Positions 36,387-48,838 of a DNA stretch of 64,000 nucleotides are shown piece by piece. The stretch is from Symbiodinium kawagutii (taxonomy: Eukaryota; Sar; Dinophyceae; Suessiales; Symbiodiniaceae). The stretch spans positions 101,100-165,099 of the forward strand of contig VSDK01015254.1 in NCBI GenBank assembly GCA_009767595.1, written 5' to 3'. The first letter of the stretch is position 1. Each line of letters begins with the position of its first letter. The position numbers and the translations under genes were made by a program. The notes beneath the pieces were generated by a model. It had not been told where the DNA came from. It did not search any database and was given only the letters and a program-made list of their open reading frames with translations.

Positions 36387-38709
36387 ACTGACAGCACTCA
36401 GGTGATGCTTGTGGTGCGGCTGCAGTCCTGTCTCGGATCCCCTCAGGTGCTGCCTTTGGTGCAGCTCCTCTACGGACTGCTTGGTCGTCTGGTTGCCTTG
36501 CTCCCATCGTATGATTCCTTTGTACGGCAATGTTCACAAGAGACACTCGAAGCGCCGAAAGTAAATCGCAAACATCACCAATCCCAACTGCACATCCAGA
36601 TCCTTGAATCCTCTGCGAAGACACTTCGGCAAGCACTCGGTGATGCGGTCTTCACCTTAGGTAATGTCTGGACCCTCCTGATCTCACCACAGCGCTATTC
36701 ACCAAAACATCACACTGGCAGCAAAACACGAATGTTTCGACGCATGATCCGCATGAGTCCACACTCAAATTCACCAAATGCATGTTCCAAAACAAGTTTC
36801 CACATGACCCCAGACGCAAATCACAATGGACATCGGTCGCCACAGCACACAACCAACCAACGCCAACATCACCAAATCACACTGGGACATCGTCATTGAT
36901 TATCCCCTATTGTTGACTCTGTTCTGGTTGTGTTTATTGATTCCTATCGTTGACAATTTTTGTAAGCATTCTCGGGATGTATCCATCACACCTATTATTG
37001 TCATTGTTATTATCCCCTACTATTGTTCCTACTGTTAATATCATACCTTGTGACTTGCCAATATCGACAATTATCCATCACCTCATCATTGTACCTAAAA
37101 TTTTCTGCTTATGACTTGCTTCCTTGTCTCTGACGTACCCATCACACTTGGTCGCCATCGCTCCGTCGCAAGGGCAGCATGCGCTGCCTGAGTTTTCTTG
37201 TCGGACCTGAGCAGAGCGTGTCAGACACTGCTGGGGGATCACCATGACTGGGGGGACATGACTCACTACCGTCAGTTTTTATAGATCAACCATCAACCGG
37301 CTACTCATGGTCAACCAAGCAACCAACCAGCTATAAATGGTGGATTTTCCACTTCCAGATTAGTTTACCAAAGTGCAATGACTCCTGAGGGGGAACAAAC
37401 AAATAATCTAATCAAATGACCCAGTACATACATTCAAAACAATCAATTCTGAACAGGCCAACAATCACCCTCATACTTTTGCACTAGACATGCGCATCAC
37501 CAGCTATCCATGACCAACTAACACCAGCAATTCATGGGCCGATCGCAGCTGGACATGTCACCGAGCTGGGCACACCCAGCTGGGCAGATCCAGAAGAGAC
37601 AGCTTGTGGGGATGGGAATTGGGAACGATTCTGGATCAACCTCATGGGCACCTGTGGGAACCTATGCGAACTTTTGGAAATTTTAGGGGGTGGTTATGTT
37701 CCCATAGGTTCCCGACTATGTAGTCAACCATAAGATGGCAACATTACAGAACATCTGGGTACTTATGGCAACATTATCGCAATAATAATGCCATATTATG
37801 GGAACCTATGGGAACATTATGGTATTATGGATTAATCTGATATGGTTGGTAAGCGGCGCTGGAAATTGCAATGATCCATATCGAATTGATGGATATGAAA
37901 TGAAACAGCCACATCTTGGACTATTTCAAACATCAAAAATATTTCTGATTGTTGCAGTTGTGCTAGTTGATGTTGTCACTATGGCCCTTGTTGTTATTAC
38001 AACCAAACATGATTCACTATCACTAAGTAGCCAGTACCAACGAGCATCTTGGAGGTCGACGTTTGTGATACTAATGAACTTGACGATGGACGTCAGTGAC
38101 ATGCAATAGCAGGGAAGTGCCCAGCCGGGTTGCTGAAGGTTGATACTGCTTCATGATGGTTAAAAACGTAGGCTACCATAGTTCAGGAGGGTAACAGTGG
38201 TCAGTGGTGGTCACAATGATTCTCTGAAGGCTGATTCTGGTTCAATGCCGGTTCAGGTAATCATGGTCAATGAAACTTATTGCTAGCTAATGAACCCTAT
38301 TAACGATTACTTAGCCACACACTCAATGATGATTTCTGGTAAATCATGATTCAACCAGAGTCAATCATGACGATTGTCTAGATCATGGTTAATCACTAGC
38401 CATAACGGTGGTGATAGGGTTGGGCTGTCACCCTATTACAACATGGGAGCAAACCCTGGCTTGATGATGCTCATCCCCCTCAAAAGCAGCGATTTAAACA
38501 TCATGAACTGCCCAACACTGCATGGGGATTCCTATGGTCACTGGTACATTGTGGGTATTAAACATCAATGAGACCATATCAAATTGAATTGTGATGATTA
38601 AATGTCATAAAACCATCATCTGATAATGAATGAATTATGGTGATTGAAATTACATATGTACGAATTTGATTGAATTGTGGTGGTGTACCAATTATTTATA
38701 GTGAAACAT

Positions 38710-38794
38710 TTATCCTTTCTGGTCGTTTTCTGCCGTCAACGAATCCCATTTCCAGTCGAGCAGCTGCGGTGGCTTTTCCATCCAAGCTCCGGTC
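38710..38794 (-). CDS. Exon-like block, unknown product
   Basis: After CATCGCTCAG the minus strand encodes TGAWMEKPPQLLDWKWDSLT and then AENDQK before a stop. The acceptor AG|G and composition are exon-like. It lies inside the long NSUN intron. No family was recognised, and a donor was not clear. Confidence 0.35.
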
Positions 38795-39007
38795 CTGAGC
38801 GATGACCGGTTGGAGATATCCGGGATTGATGTCTGGTTGGTGGGTTGAACCAGCCCGTCATGAAAAATGGATGGTAATGGATGGTTAATGAATGGAAAAT
38901 ACAGGGGTAATGGATGGTTAATGATGGTTAACCTTTCGTAGTGATGATTCATGACGTTGGCTACCCATCAATATCCAGGATTATCGATGGTAAGTGGTTG
39001 AACGTTG

Positions 39008-39105
39008 TTCTGGTCGGTGGGTGAACCACCCCTATGAAAAAAACGTTTGCCAACCAACCATCCATTCGTTAATACCCGGGAAAATACCACATGTTTAAAA
39101 TCACA
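39008..39105. repeat. Dispersed repeat family 2, partial copy
   Basis: Shares GGTGGGTGAACCACCCCTAT, GCCAACCAACCATC and AATACCCGGGAAAATACCAC with the left half of the family. A similar partial copy occurs at 20735-20840 and a weaker one at 59683-59780. Confidence 0.6.
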
Positions 39106-39604
39106 AGGACTGATGATGGTCAATCATCATGGTTGATGGTTGATTGGCTGTGGTAAACTATTGATTAGTGATAGTTCAAGCAGCTTGATTAATGGTCAAT
39201 ACGGTGAATGATGGTTAGTCATGGTTGCATGATGCTTAATGATGGTCAAACACCATGGGTCATGATAATCAGGATCATGACGGTTGAATAATTCTTATGG
39301 TTCATGGTGGCTAATTGGTATGTAAAATGGACGGTTGAGTGGATGGTTGGTTCTTCATGATGGTCGATAGGTACGCTATGAACATTTGGTTGCCACAAGC
39401 CAGTGATGCCTGTGGTAGCTTTTCTGACACCTCTAGCTGAAAATTTCTCAGGCCTAAAGGATCGATAGGCCATCTTTTCGCAGTTTGTATTCGTACTGAA
39501 AATCAAAATCAATCAAGCTTACATGGTTCTCATTGAGCTTACCTTAGGACACCGTTCAGCAGATGTGCCGCCCCAGCCAAACTCCCCACCTGACTATGTC
39601 TTCC

Positions 39605-39760
39605 GTGCTTCAACTGACATTTCAAGCTGACACCCTGCAACTGACATCTCAAGTTAACATCGCTGCGGCTGACATTTCAAGTTGACATCGCTGCAATTAC
39701 CCGGAAATTGGCAAAAGCCCCGGTCACTTGACAATACCCGGAAATTAGCAAAAGTATTGC
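39605..39760. repeat. Short direct repeats
   Basis: CTGACATTTCAAGCTGACA-like units occur four times between 39610 and 39690, followed by two ATTACCCGGAAATT(G/A)GCAA-like units. Small tandem duplications in a GC-richer patch of undecided coding status. Confidence 0.6.
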
Positions 39761-41165
39761 ACCGCGTTCCGTTGCAGGCACACGTCGTCCAGGCTAGCGA
39801 CGCGCCGAGCGCAAGAAGCGCAGCTGCCCCTGTACGGTGGCCGCCCCAAGCGGCTGCGACACTCCCCCAGCGGCCTCGCCGGCTCTCCACTGGGTGGTTG
39901 GTCTCCAACAATCCCCGCGCCACAGGCGGCCCAGGAGGCAGTGACACACATCTGGCAGACAGGAGACCCATCTGCGGGTTGAACCGAGGGAGCCCGTCTT
40001 GTTTGTCATCAAAAGCAAAAGCTCTCCTACAAAAAAAATCTTGACACGCATTCAGCCAAATTCATCCGCTGCGTCCCCTCTAGCGAACTTGGAAAAGCAA
40101 ATGCGTCCGTGAAATTCGCTTCGCATCTTATCTGCCGTGCTCGTATTACAGGAAGAACAGGCCCAGCAAAACTTTGTTCAAATTTAATTTGACAACAGTT
40201 CTTTTCGAGCCGTTTTCGGGCCTTGGACGGCACAAAAACCGGGAAAGTGAGGATGAGGCGAATTTTGGCAAAATCCTTACATTGGATGGGGATAAAGATC
40301 TTTGGGAAAATGAGGCGCGGTAAAAAACGAGAAAAAAACGATAAGTAAATGAAAAAAACCCTCGGCACCGGACAAGGTCGGGATTGTGGAGGGTTGGGGC
40401 TGGTTTTTTGCTTTTTTTGGCTTACGGCATGTTGCAAAACCTTGTGATTCACAGTGTTTTTGCAAATTTGGTCTGAGAGAAAAAATGTTTTCAAAGTGAA
40501 AAAACGTGCAAATAGCGATGGTTTTGAAAGGGCAAGAGAAAAATGCTGTAAATACTATGGCTTTTGAAAACAAATCATAAATACCGTGGCTTTGACCACT
40601 TTTTTGCAACAACTATTGGTATTTACAGTGTTTTTGCAAGCAACGATTAAAACGCGTAGTAAATAAGACGTTTTTTGTCACCAGTGAACCCTCAAAAAAA
40701 TAGCATCCCCTTTGGGCATCGCCGGTGTGCGAAGCCTGTTAATATTCATTGGCGGGAACCAAAAGCAGCATTCCATGAAAGAATGCCCCCGCGTGAAAGA
40801 AAAACACCATTCTGGGAACTGGATGCACCCAACCCTTCTAGCGATTTCATCGGCATATTCTTGAGCATCTCCATAGTTTTTTCAAGTTCTAAAGCATGAC
40901 AAAGCATCAACTATTTCCCATATATTGTCAAGCATGACCAGTGTCAACTAATGTGAATTAACTCAAGCATTTTCAACCAGTGTTCACTTAACCATGAACG
41001 AACATTGAGCAACATCAACCACTCCGAACTACCACTAACCAACTAATGGTTATAAATTAACTACTAATAACCATTCTTGAGCACGATCAACCACTCTTAT
41101 CCACCATGATCAATGCTTACGAACCACAAAAATGAACCGCGACCAACCCTTGGACAAACCATCAC

Positions 41166-41234
41166 CCGCCAGCCGCCATCGCCATGGCTCTGATCGAAGT
41201 TGTCTGCAGGGACCTTCCAGGTGGTCAGCCCCTC
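41166..41234 (-). CDS. NSUN2: NSUN exon with GLTTWKV segment
   Basis: The 69-nt exon encodes EGLTTWKVPADNFDQSHGDG then GWR. It corresponds to the PGI..WKV segment downstream of the catalytic motif in NSUN2. The acceptor is CCCCCAG|GAG and the donor is GGCGG|GTGATG, a GT donor. About 25 residues expected between this and the preceding placed exon are not assigned, so one exon between 41.3 and 44.1 kb may be missing. Confidence 0.75.
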
Positions 41235-41699
41235 CTGGGGGCCAGTGGGCGCGATGAAGGGCGGCTCAATGATGGATTGAATGATGGTTGAAAATCGGTT
41301 GAAAAACACCATTAAGATGGTTTATAATAGGTTCAGTGATGGTTTGTAGTAGGTTATTGTTAAAACTAATTGATTAATGATGGTTTAAAATAGGTTTTCA
41401 CATGCATCAATAAGGTCCATGATGAGTTCGTGCTGGTTGGATGATGGTGTAATGATGGTCTTATGGGGACAGGTCACGAGCAATGATTGCCCAAAATGGG
41501 TACTAACTCACCAACAAAGCCTTCGTAGTTTGATTGTTCTCTGGCCTTCACCAGGGGTGCCATATATACAGATACCCTCTGGCAAAGTAAGGGTGCCGGG
41601 ATTGGACGCCCTGCAGCTTGCCCTGAAGCTCAGACCGGAGAAACCGGAATCTAACCTGATCTCAAAGCCCTTCGGTTGTCGCCATGGTAGGGCTTAGTT

Positions 41700-42130
41700 G
41701 TTTGGGCACTATAGCGTTGCGTTGAAGCAGCAAAGCAACCATCTCTCAAGCAAAGGGTCTTCCCATTGCAAGTCGGCAGCTGCACAGCAAAGGGTCTGTC
41801 TTTTAGAAAAGCACATGACCGTGCAAATGCCCCAGAAGTTTATCATGGGACCGTTTTTTTTGGCCAAATGTTCCATCAGCGCTTGCAGGCGGTGCTTGCA
41901 AGGATGCAGCAACGTGAAGGCAATGTGGTCCACGCGGCCGAAGATGGTGCAGCGGCTCCACGCGCTCCACGCTAGTCCACGCAAATGACTTGGTGACCAC
42001 GCCAACTGGGTCCACTGCTTCGTGTGTCCGCTGAACAAGTGGAGTACCACCCCCTTTGACGCACGGTGGGACCTTCGCTGCTGCATAGATCGTCTGCCGC
42101 CAATGGCATGGTACCGCCGCCATCCTGAAC
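41700..42130 (-). other. GC-richer block with open frames on both strands
   Basis: The minus strand offers LLHPCKHRLQALMEHLAKKN and downstream open sequence. The plus strand offers an equally long open frame. The composition suggests exons here, but strand, frame and boundaries cannot be decided. It lies in the NSUN region between 44.1 and 41.2 kb. Confidence 0.25.
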
Positions 42131-42584
42131 GGTAGTCGCCGTCTTGATAGAAACCAGTCAAAACCCCAAAGCAAATGCGGTTGTCCATGGATTGTGGTAC
42201 CTAACATCTACTAACCATCCAGCAATGCAGTAACCACCATAAATAGCTAAACCACCCCTTTAAGTGGACAAACGCCGCATATTCCCCTCAGGGATCCTTA
42301 CAGTCCCCAACCAACCTTGTGGTGGTGGGGTCTTTGGAAAGCTCTTAAATAGTTGTAACTCATTATCTCCAAAGTTCAAGGAATTTATCGAATCCGGAAA
42401 AATACAACTCGCTTCATGTTCACAGAAAGGGGGCTGCAGCTTTTCAAATGCTGCCTCGTCAAATCAAAGCAGCCAAGTTTCTACAAATTCTTTGTCAAGA
42501 GTCCAGAACTCTAGTGCAAACCACAAAGACAAATCGTACTTTCAGAATTTTTTATACATCTAAAAAAACATCTAAAACAAATGA

Positions 42585-42770
42585 ATATATGAAGTAATGA
42601 CTTGCAGCACTCCCAAAGCGAGCCTGACCCTTTTGATAAACTGATCGTTGGCGTTGCCCAACTGAAACTCCGCGGCTCCAAACCAGTGAAACCATGGATG
42701 ACGCTTCACAGGACAACTTCCGGTTGGGGGTGCCCCCTGAACATCACTGAACTGCAACATGTTCCCCAAC
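42585..42770 (-). CDS. Exon-like block, unknown product
   Basis: Minus-strand reading gives MLQFSDVQGAPPTGSCPVKR, then HPWFHWFGAAEFQLGNAN and a basic helix ending GVLQV. It lies between two NSUN exons (44131-44200 and 41166-41234). It might contain a missing NSUN exon but shows no NSUN motif. Exact splice ends were not fixed. The opposite strand is also open across the block. Confidence 0.3.
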
Positions 42771-42924
42771 TGACCAATCATTTAAGGCCACGGCTACTGT
42801 CAATCAACGGTTTGGGAAACTTCCGTTTGGCGCCCCGTTTTTGAACCATATCCATTTGAGCTCTGGAAATCTGCTGATACAATGTGGCCCATGTGGTAGT
42901 AGCTGACTATTTAAGACTCTCGTG

Positions 42925-43255
42925 ACATGCCACAGGTTGACGATGATTGCAACGCCCCAAGATCACAATCCGAAAGTCGAAGGCTGGTGACAAAGAAATC
43001 ATATCAGCATTGTAGCCGTTGGTTACCAAGATCAGCTCCCTTCGTTGGGGTTTTGCTCCAGCGATGTGACCAGCCGCAGCTGGGTTCGGTCCTGAAAGCA
43101 GTCGCTGTTCAAAGGATCCCACGGAAGCAGTTCCTGAGACACATCCAGGCCAGCGACGAATTGGGACGTGCGTGGGCCCATCATACTTGGACAGTGCATC
43201 ACATTTCTCCCGTTTGCACCAGGATATTTGCCCATCATCTTAGGTACCTTCTGGT
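42925..43255 (-). pseudogene. Exon-like block with an apparent frame break
   Basis: One minus-strand frame gives a protein-like stretch ending RLVTSLEQNPNEG and then hits a stop. The next frame immediately continues with ELILVTNGYNADMISLSPAF and DFRIVIL. The two halves read as one continuous segment if a single base is added or removed near 43040. This may be a decayed exon, a sequencing or assembly indel, or two alternative frames by chance. It sits in the NSUN intron region between 44.1 and 41.2 kb. Confidence 0.3.
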
Positions 43256-44130
43256 AAGCTAGCCTGGAAATGGATCACCACCAAATTTGATAGAGCAACC
43301 CTGGGAAGTCATCCTTAAATGCTTGATTTTCAATTGCCAGGTTAGTGTAGCAAAGGACACAACCAGGAATCCTGGAACACAATTGACCTAACACAACTCC
43401 GAGGATGATTGGAGTCAATAGCTGGTAGATATTGGTATTGTTGGTTAGCCACCATTGCCGGCTATTATTCATTTATCGAAGGAGTCAATATCAAACATGG
43501 ACATCAAAAAACAGTAGGTGTATGTTCCAACGACAAAAATTCGTATTCCGTTCGTAACTTCGGAATGTGAACTCTGGTACATGGCTTTGGTCCACGGCCG
43601 TGTTGGTTGTTGCTGCTCTTGGGGAAAAACTTAAAGCGCGCACACATGTGCACATATGTATTCGCATTGGAGGACTGCATTGCATACATTTGTGGAATCA
43701 AACATGGCTTTGTTCTTCAAACGGGCACCCCCAGACTTTGTCTACCTTCCTTGAAAAGAACACCCTCACATAGATCAACGCAACATGCAGCAGTGTGCAA
43801 TGACAAATATGGCCAACCCGTCCCCCTGATGTGGCCAATGGGAAGGTGGCATTAGCTGGTTACTAGCTGCTCCTGCTTCATAGCCTGCAACCATCGCCAA
43901 GCAGTGTAAACCATATTCAATCATGTTCACAGGCCATCATCAACCAACGCTTGGCTCAACTGGCTCTGTTGAGCAGCGGATAAATCTAACTCCAAAAACA
44001 TCACCCTGTGTCGCCCTCTTGGATGTGCACCCCCACTTGGCAAGTGGTTGCTAACCATGGTTCCTAGGGACTATTAGCTCTACCTTGTAGGGTCTATCCA
44101 ACCATGGTGAACTAACCCCAGCTGCACATC

Positions 44131-44200
44131 CAAGCTCTGCCAGTCCAGCGTCGGCAGAAGGAGTCTCTTGAAGCAGTGCAGCCACCACAGCTTCATTTTC
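44131..44200 (-). CDS. NSUN2: NSUN exon following the catalytic motif
   Basis: Begins after TCGGCCAG and encodes ENEAVVAALLQETP, then SADAGLAEL. It joins the catalytic exon in phase 0 to give SLNPL-ENEAVVAALL, matching the family pattern TCSLNP.E(D/N)EAV(I/V)A.LL. The 3' end is set at GAGCTTG|GATGTGCAG, which would be a GA donor. The frame stays open past it, so the end is less certain than the start. The upstream intron (44201-45367) contains a palindromic repeat at 44757-44852. Confidence 0.82.
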
Positions 44201-44756
44201 CTGGCCGAAAAGCGCCGCCTCCAAAGCACCTCCCTGTGTACATGGCATCCTTCGTGGTGTCCAATTTATACCAATGCTACAACTGTGAACTGGCCTGGGT
44301 CTACACACAAGTTTTCAGAGTAAGAACCTGATAACTGCTATTTTTGTAGGTGAACTAGCTATGGTTACATTCATCATTGGATGACGATCATCACTGCTAT
44401 TGTTGGTCGCTCATTCTTGGGTTCTCGCTGGTTGTTGGTGGACTACCCTTGGCATTCACTGTTAAATCTCAGGAATTCAGGAACTGTTATCATGATAACC
44501 AGTATCCCGCCATTTAGCGCTTGTTTTTTTTTCAGTGGACCATCAGCCATTGTGGATCACCAACCAAACCTGTAAAGATCATTACTGTAGCTGCCAGGAG
44601 GAATCAGCAGCCATTGCTCTCTTTGGATCGGAACAGTATTGTGTCGGAACCTCGGTGATATCGCTTTCCCATTTTGGAGCAAATACTATGGGAATTGCTG
44701 CCGTATGTGCATTTGATCGTAGAAGCCATGAGCCCGTAGAAGCCATGAGCCATTTG

Positions 44757-44852
44757 GTGGTTTCTTAGAATAGGGGGCCCGAAGACGGATGGTTTATCAC
44801 TATAAACGGTTAATCAAGGATGACTTGGGAGGTCCCCAATGACTTGAGAAAG
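44757..44852. repeat. Palindromic about 100-bp element, copy 9
   Basis: Left end GGTGGTTTCTTAGAATAGGG and right end GGTCCCCAATGACTTGAGAA. It lies inside the NSUN intron 44201-45367. Confidence 0.75.
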
Positions 44853-45367
44853 CCCGATTTGTAGTGACAATGAACCAGCCCATGATTGGTGGTGCCAACT
44901 CCCAATAGTGAATAGTGCTCCCAGTGCATGAGTCACACTGCAGATCTCGTATCCCACAATGACTGGTTCATCCATGCTGATCATTCTGGTTCCACCATGA
45001 CTGGTTCCACCATTGCTGAACATGGTTGGCCCATAGACTGTATCAACCGACATGGCTCAACTTTGCTCATAATTATTAACCGCTGCTCAACTTGTTCATC
45101 ATGATTAACCACTATGTAGTGCTTAACCACACGGATCATCCGCAGCACGTGTCAAAGCATATTCTCATCACCTGTATTGATGCATGTTTCTGGCCAGTCA
45201 TTCCTCATTCCCATGTGGACCATTGACCACAGTTCACCATGCCACCACTATGAACCACCAGGTTCACAATGCCACTATGAACCACCATGAACCACTACAA
45301 CCCCATGGTGGTCCACCGCCCTTCACCAGCCCACCACTGGACCCCCCCAAGCCATCCGCCGCCGCGC

Positions 45368-45444
45368 CAGTGGGTTCAGGGAGCAGGTGGAGTAGACCAA
45401 GGTGCCACCGGGCTCCAAACATTCGAAGCCACGGCGAAGCAGCC
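45368..45444 (-). CDS. NSUN2: NSUN exon with catalytic TCSLNP motif
   Basis: This 77-nt exon encodes LLRRGFECLEPGGTLVYSTC followed by SLNPL. VYSTCSLNP is NSUN motif VI, whose cysteine attacks C6 of the target cytosine. Spacing from LHQLQL in the previous exon to GG is identical to NSUN2. The acceptor is CCCCAG|GG and the donor is CCACTG|GCGCGG, the same hexamer as in the preceding intron. Confidence 0.95.
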
Positions 45445-45884
45445 CTGGGGGAACTCATGGTGCCGGCTATGGATGGCTAGGGATGGCTATGGTGGATCTT
45501 AATGGCTGACTCATGATGATGGTTGATGATGGTTAATGGCGGTTGATTATTGATGTGGAGGTTGTAAATGTTGTTAATGATCCGGAATTGATGATTATTG
45601 CTGTCATCAATGGTCGCTGGTTCCTAAGGTTGTTGTTGACTCATGTTATTGATAACTGTGATAGCGAAATAGAGTCCTTTGCTAATGATCAATGACTAAT
45701 GTTGCTGATGATGGCTGTTGATCAGCATCTGGGGAAATGGTTGATGTTGATAAGGGTCTATCGTAAATGTCTATACCCCAACAATATGTGTATCAACAAT
45801 AAAAATTTCCTATGGTTGATGGCCATCTTGTTGGGTAAACATGATAGTAAACAATGACTACCAGTGAACAAAATGATGCTCTTG

Positions 45885-45890
45885 ATGATG

Positions 45891-45964
<74 letters not shown>

Positions 45965-45995
45965 AAGGATGATGAGGATGATGATGATGATAGTG
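45885..45995. repeat. GAT microsatellite
   Basis: A run of about 25 GAT triplets with a few GAG/AAG interruptions, in the intron between the two NSUN active-site exons (45445-46275). Confidence 0.9.
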
Positions 45996-46275
45996 ATCAT
46001 GGTTAAGAGTCAATAATGGCTGATACTGGTTGATGGCCATGGTTGGCCATTGATGATGGTGATTCATGGTGGTGGGTGATCTGTGATCGGAGTCGCCAGC
46101 GTATCCACCGTGTGGGACAAACAAACACGAATCATTGGATGGGTATAAACATGTCAAGGAACAACCACGTGAAAATGTTGAAAAAAGGCACATGAAGTCG
46201 CTAAAATGCGGTAAAGTGAACCAGAACTATTCATTTTTGTTGGGAGAATGCTACCCACGGCCCCCCCCCCCGCGC

Positions 46276-46388
46276 CTAGCTGCAGCTGGTGCAGCGACTT
46301 CCCCTCGGTCGCTTGCCACTTGACCCAAGCGCCACAGCTCTTGCGCAGTGTGCCGTCGCCACTGCAGGGCGCGTCGACCAGCACTTTC
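46276..46388 (-). CDS. NSUN2: NSUN exon with DAPCSGDGTLRK motif
   Basis: The 113-nt exon encodes KVLVDAPCSGDGTLRK followed by a tryptophan-rich linker and SLHQLQL. DAPCSGDG is the hallmark NSUN motif IV. Its cysteine helps release the methylated RNA. The acceptor is GCCCAG|G and the donor is CTAG|GCGCGG, immediately followed on the intron side by a run of G (plus-strand C run at 46259-46271). Confidence 0.95.
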
Positions 46389-47367
46389 CTGGGCACCATA
46401 GGGCGGTCACAGTGGGGCCAGCCATGTCGTCAGGTGGATGGATGGTAGACCTATGGATGGTTAAGCACCAATGATATCATGGCCAACCATGGTGAATGGT
46501 CAGGCGGTTGAGGATGGTTGATCAGCAAACATGCGGACTGCGAAACTTGATAATTGGCGGGTTGACTATGATTGCTCCACGGTTAATGCCAACAATGATA
46601 GGCAACACTAGCCGACAACAATGCGAAGCAACAAATGATAGTGAAAAAGGCTGAATCATGATTAAACTGCGGATGAAAACTAACAATAGTCGGAAATGAT
46701 TACATGTATCAACGGGGTAAAAATCGTGCTTCCCATAAAAAGGGTATGCCCCTAAAGCATCAAAACAAACACCAGCTTTATATTGGGTGACTGCGCTTAG
46801 TATGAAAATTAAACATGGCTAGTAATGGATGGTAGTGGTTAATGTCGCTCAGCAATGGCCTATTGGTTCGGTTATGGTGGTGCAAATTGATGAAGAGGCA
46901 ACGGCAAGCAACAACAATGGGTATTCTACGTCGCCAGTAATGATAGGGGTGGTTGGCAATTGTTGAAAATGGTGGGCATGGTGGTGAATGATGGTTAATT
47001 GAGTTAATCGGGGCTAATGACATGGTTGCTACGAGTCAACCACCGTTGTTGTTTTTGCTGTTGTCGATCGATAATGATCATCTATGATGAATCATGACTG
47101 CTTGATGGCGATGTTAGGTAGTTAACTAGATTAATTTGTTACTCAGTTTGGCGTGTTTGTTCGCTGGTTTGCTCGTGAGTTGGTGGACTGACTAGTTAGT
47201 TATCTACTTCATTAGTTAGTTAGTTAGTTAGTCAGGTACTTAATTAGTTAGCCAGGTAGTTGTTTAAGTAGTAAACTGTTAGTTAATCCGTTCATCTGTT
47301 CGTTGCTTCGTTGTAAGCGGCAGTGCGCAACCGCCGAAAGAGATCAGCACCACGGCCACCCAGTGGC

Positions 47368-47435
47368 TGGAACTTCATCTTCCTGCCGTTCCAGGTCTTT
47401 AGGGCCGGGAAGTCGCGACCATCGCAGCACGTGAC
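47368..47435 (-). CDS. NSUN2: NSUN exon between ANDV and the PCSGDG motif
   Basis: Encodes VTCCDGRDFPALKTWNGRKM, then KF and a split codon. It aligns without gaps to the NSUN2 segment with the pattern V.(N)HDAS..P.L....GRK, including the conserved aspartate and proline. The acceptor is GCCAAG|GTC. The donor is TTCCA|GCCACT, a GC donor. The 2169-nt intron upstream contains three additional exon-like blocks (48527-48940). Confidence 0.88.
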
Positions 47436-48526
47436 CTTGGCGGTGCAGCTCAGGGGTAAGGATGGCGCGAGGTACGTGAAAAGGATGACTGCCCCTTGGC
47501 AAACTAACCTGGAAGGTAACAATCCCCATGTTTGAAGTCTAAACCATTGTAAAAAAGGTTGGTTTTCCAGGTTAATTTATCAGAGTGTAACGGGTGATGA
47601 TTTATGATGATGGTTGGTTTAATACAAGTGGTTGATGGTGATTGGTGGTTTAGGATCAGTGCCTAAATACTGGTTGGTTCATACGTTGACAATGATGGGT
47701 GATGTTGAGTGATGTTTGTCACTGGTTAAAGTGGTTAAGATGGAGCAAAAACGGATGGCCGTGGAGGATGAACAGAACCATCAATATGAGGGATATGGCA
47801 GGCGTAAGTTTGCTGTTTGGTTAGTCGGTAGGTTGGTTCGTTGGTGGACCTGGTTCATCATAAGATGTGACGAAGACAGAGACACCCAAACAACAAAAAA
47901 TCCATGACAATGTTTTCACCAAAATTTGGCCATGATTTTCCGATGATCAAATCGAGGCGAATATGTCTGTGTCGGCCAAACAATAGAAGTTGGACGGCGC
48001 CGAACACTGATAGCTCTAGTTATCAGCAACGCATAGGTTTGTCCATCAATGGCGTGCCACCACTCAACCCGTTATTTGTGGACCGCCTGAAAAAATTGAT
48101 CTGGCTGGTAATATCTGTGTCCCTGGTGATTTTCTGGATATAATCAGCAAAATCTAATCAACTGGTCAAGGTGGTTGATCACTAAGATTTGTGGGCACTG
48201 GCCGGTCTCTTTTGCCCCAAAAAAACTCAAATTTTAGCCGCTTGAGAAAGCCCAGCAAAATTTGGCCAGATGCTCCTATATTGGCTAACGTTGAACTGGA
48301 ACAGTGCGCATAGAAAGAGCTTGCTGTTGTGCTTGCACGTACTTTGCAGTGGTGAGAAAAAGCCCTTGCTTTCCTCCCTGCACTAAAAGACAAACCCGCA
48401 AAAACTGCAGCTAGCGAGTTCTTCTGTGTTCATTCAGGTTTTCGATCTTTCTGAGCCTGAGCTGGAAGTCATTGAAAACGTGCCAATAGTTTCATGAGTT
48501 TCCCACTCATCTTGGTTCCCACTCAC

Positions 48527-48623
48527 CACGATGGAAAACCTTGAAGGAAACCTTTTTGCCAAAGAGGTCCTTGAGTTCATCAACTGCGTAGCTTCCCTGG
48601 GTGTAGTCCATTTTGGGGATGTC
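48527..48623 (-). CDS. Unidentified exon-like block 3 inside an NSUN intron
   Basis: Encodes DIPKMDYTQGSYAVDELKDL then FGKKVSFKVFHRG. It starts at CCGCGAG|G and ends at a strong conventional donor, CGTG|GTGAGT. The mixed charged/hydrophobic composition looks like a globular domain exon. No family was recognised. Confidence 0.5.
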
Positions 48624-48694
48624 CTCGCGGTGTGACATGAAGATCACTAGCCGTGTTGACCGTTGGTGAGTAGTGGTTGGCTGCTGGGGGCGGC

Positions 48695-48781
48695 GGTGGG
48701 GTCTCGATGAAAGGTGTGCACAAAAGCGCCTCACGGTCCTCAGGGTCATCCCAAAGGAGAACATGCACATAGGGATGTATC
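48695..48781 (-). CDS. Unidentified exon-like block 2 inside an NSUN intron
   Basis: After GCACAG this block reads IHPYVHVLLWDDPEDREALL then CTPFIETP. A possible GC donor lies at CCCACC|GCCGCC. A second frame is also open here, so the reading frame is a judgement based on composition. It is the middle member of the three-block cluster at 48.5-48.9 kb. Confidence 0.45.
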
Positions 48782-48838
48782 CTGTGCAGTTGTGTCTCTA
48801 TAGTTCGCTTGTTTCTAAGCCTTTTCGGTTGCATCTGC

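Noticed and set aside
36243-36899. 218-codon plus-strand frame
   Set aside because: Less protein-like than the minus-strand ubiquitin-like frame. Much of it is AT-rich sequence with words typical of introns, and no splice or homology support was seen.
45858-46193. Poly-His/poly-Ile frame over a GAT run
   Set aside because: Microsatellite artefact inside an intron bounded by two NSUN exons.
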